Below are positions 63,494 through 64,000 of a stretch of DNA of 64,000 nucleotides, in pieces. A model generated the notes under the pieces. It searched no databases, was not told the origin of the DNA, and saw only the letters and a program-made list of their open reading frames with translations. The position numbers and the translations under genes were made by a program. The stretch's first letter is position 1; every line of letters starts with the position of its first letter. The DNA lies in NCBI RefSeq assembly GCF_030063445.1, contig NZ_JASITD010000011.1, forward strand, positions 1 through 64,000. The letters are read 5' to 3'. The DNA is from Hymenobacter sp. H14-R3 (GTDB lineage Bacteria > Bacteroidota > Bacteroidia > Cytophagales > Hymenobacteraceae).

Positions 63494-64000
63494 ATGACTT
63501 ATTTTCAAAAAACTGGTATTAGCCACGTTCCGAAGCTCGGCCCGGGGCGCGGGCTACTGCTGCTGGCCTGCGTCGTGCTGGCGGCGTGCGCGGGCTACGC
63601 GGCGCTGGTGCTGTATTCGGCCAGCTGGCCCGAGGCGGCGGGGCTGCGCCAGTTTTACCACTGGGCACCAAGGGCGTACACGGTAGCCGAATTTCTGGGG
63701 CTGCGCCGGGGGCTGGCCGCCCTGGCGGGGGGGGCAACGCTGCTGGCCTGGGGCCTGGGCAGGGGCGGGCCCGCCCGGGCGGGCGGCGCGGCCCTGCGCC
63801 GGGAAGTGGGGGCGCTGTGCCGCCGGCTGGGCGCGGGGTGGGCCGAGCTCCGGCCTGGGCAGCGCTGGTTGGCCAGCGGCCTGCTGCTGGCGCTCACGGG
63901 GCTGCGCGTTTACTACAGCTTCGTACTTGTCCCCGGCGACGATGCCGTCTCGTACGAGGTGTTTGTGCGCGGGTCGCTGCTGCGGGTGAGCGCCGCCTAC
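63494..64000 (+). CDS. GT-C-like membrane protein, partial (runs off the window)
   Basis: ATG at 63494, 169 codons without a stop up to the window end. It is a paralogue of the gene at 60930: an initial helix (LLLLACVVLAACAGYAALVL followed by YSASWPEAAGL) aligned with LALGSGALCAGYAALVLGTA, and a loop PGDDAVSYEVFVRGSLLRVS aligned with PWNDDAASYGFFVRHGLLAV. The shared DDxxSYxxFVR motif supports one glycosyltransferase-like family. Confidence 0.7.
   Translation, partial: MTYFQKTGISHVPKLGPGRGLLLLACVVLAACAGYAALVLYSASWPEAAGLRQFYHWAPRAYTVAEFLGLRRGLAALAGGATLLAWGLGRGGPARAGGAALRREVGALCRRLGAGWAELRPGQRWLASGLLLALTGLRVYYSFVLVPGDDAVSYEVFVRGSLLRVSAAY

Noticed and set aside
1-64000. CRISPR array, prophage or insertion sequence with transposase
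   Set aside because: No regularly spaced direct repeats, cas genes, phage structural genes or transposase/integrase motifs were seen; repeats present are short inverted ones or the single 38-bp tandem pair.

Overview
This 64 kb window is GC-rich chromosomal DNA from a member of the Bacteroidota. It most resembles a Hymenobacter-type cytophagalean, judged from the GC-rich coding style, Bacteroidetes-type promoters (TTTG, about 20 bp, TAnnTTTG), a type IX secretion C-terminal domain, a PID-CTERM sorting tail, a TonB-type outer-membrane receptor next to a LytS/LytTR pair, DUF349 and YqgE proteins, and weak or absent Shine-Dalgarno sequences. There is no rRNA, phage, transposase or CRISPR array. 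One tRNA gene (Thr-TGT) is present.

Layout. 1-460: repeat DNA carrying the stump of a SMI1/KNR4-like gene. 459-4796: a FAD monooxygenase facing an AraC regulator, an NmrA-like reductase and an alpha/beta hydrolase. 5033-22614: a 17.6 kb minus-strand block that is the most unusual part. It reads SWIM zinc-finger protein, four tandem paralogues of about 1,000 residues (DUF6493-like alpha-solenoids), a small beta-grasp/MoaD-like protein, a DUF4132 protein and a DUF1963 protein. 22786-24690: a VanW-glycosyltransferase gene with an in-frame TAG. 24792-27344: a UvrA2-type ATPase. 27438-28679: DUF2809 and MpaB-like proteins. 28794-34077: an outer-membrane receptor, LytS kinase, GIN-domain protein and LytTR regulator on one strand. 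34589-36940: an MMPL-type exporter. 37043-40748: a small metal-ligand-rich exported protein, SRPBCC protein, thymidylate synthase, TonB-like protein and amidohydrolase. 40757-41566: a class IV aminotransferase. 41914-45622: a short AraC-type regulator, a large T9SS ice-binding-like protein and a PID-CTERM protein. 45772-50944: DprA, MerR, AlaS and a TonB-like protein. 51124-56554: a Zn/Cd P-type ATPase, tRNA-Thr, a DUF349 protein and YqgE. 56658-64000: membrane GT-C-like proteins with PdxH, DUF1015 and Maf; the last gene runs off the window.

The strongest candidate for an undescribed system is the 5-22.6 kb block. Its SWIM and DUF4132 members recall the E. coli yehI-yehQ neighbourhood, where a MoxR ATPase and a VWA protein are also present. 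Here those two partners are absent, the solenoid component is quadrupled with signs of gene conversion, and a small beta-grasp-like protein is included. What the block does cannot be read from the sequence.

The second theme is non-coding. A dispersed inverted-repeat family (core GTCATGCTGAGCTTGCCGAA) occurs at four places, once inside the large operon and once beside the truncated gene. Several unrelated long inverted repeats sit at gene ends.
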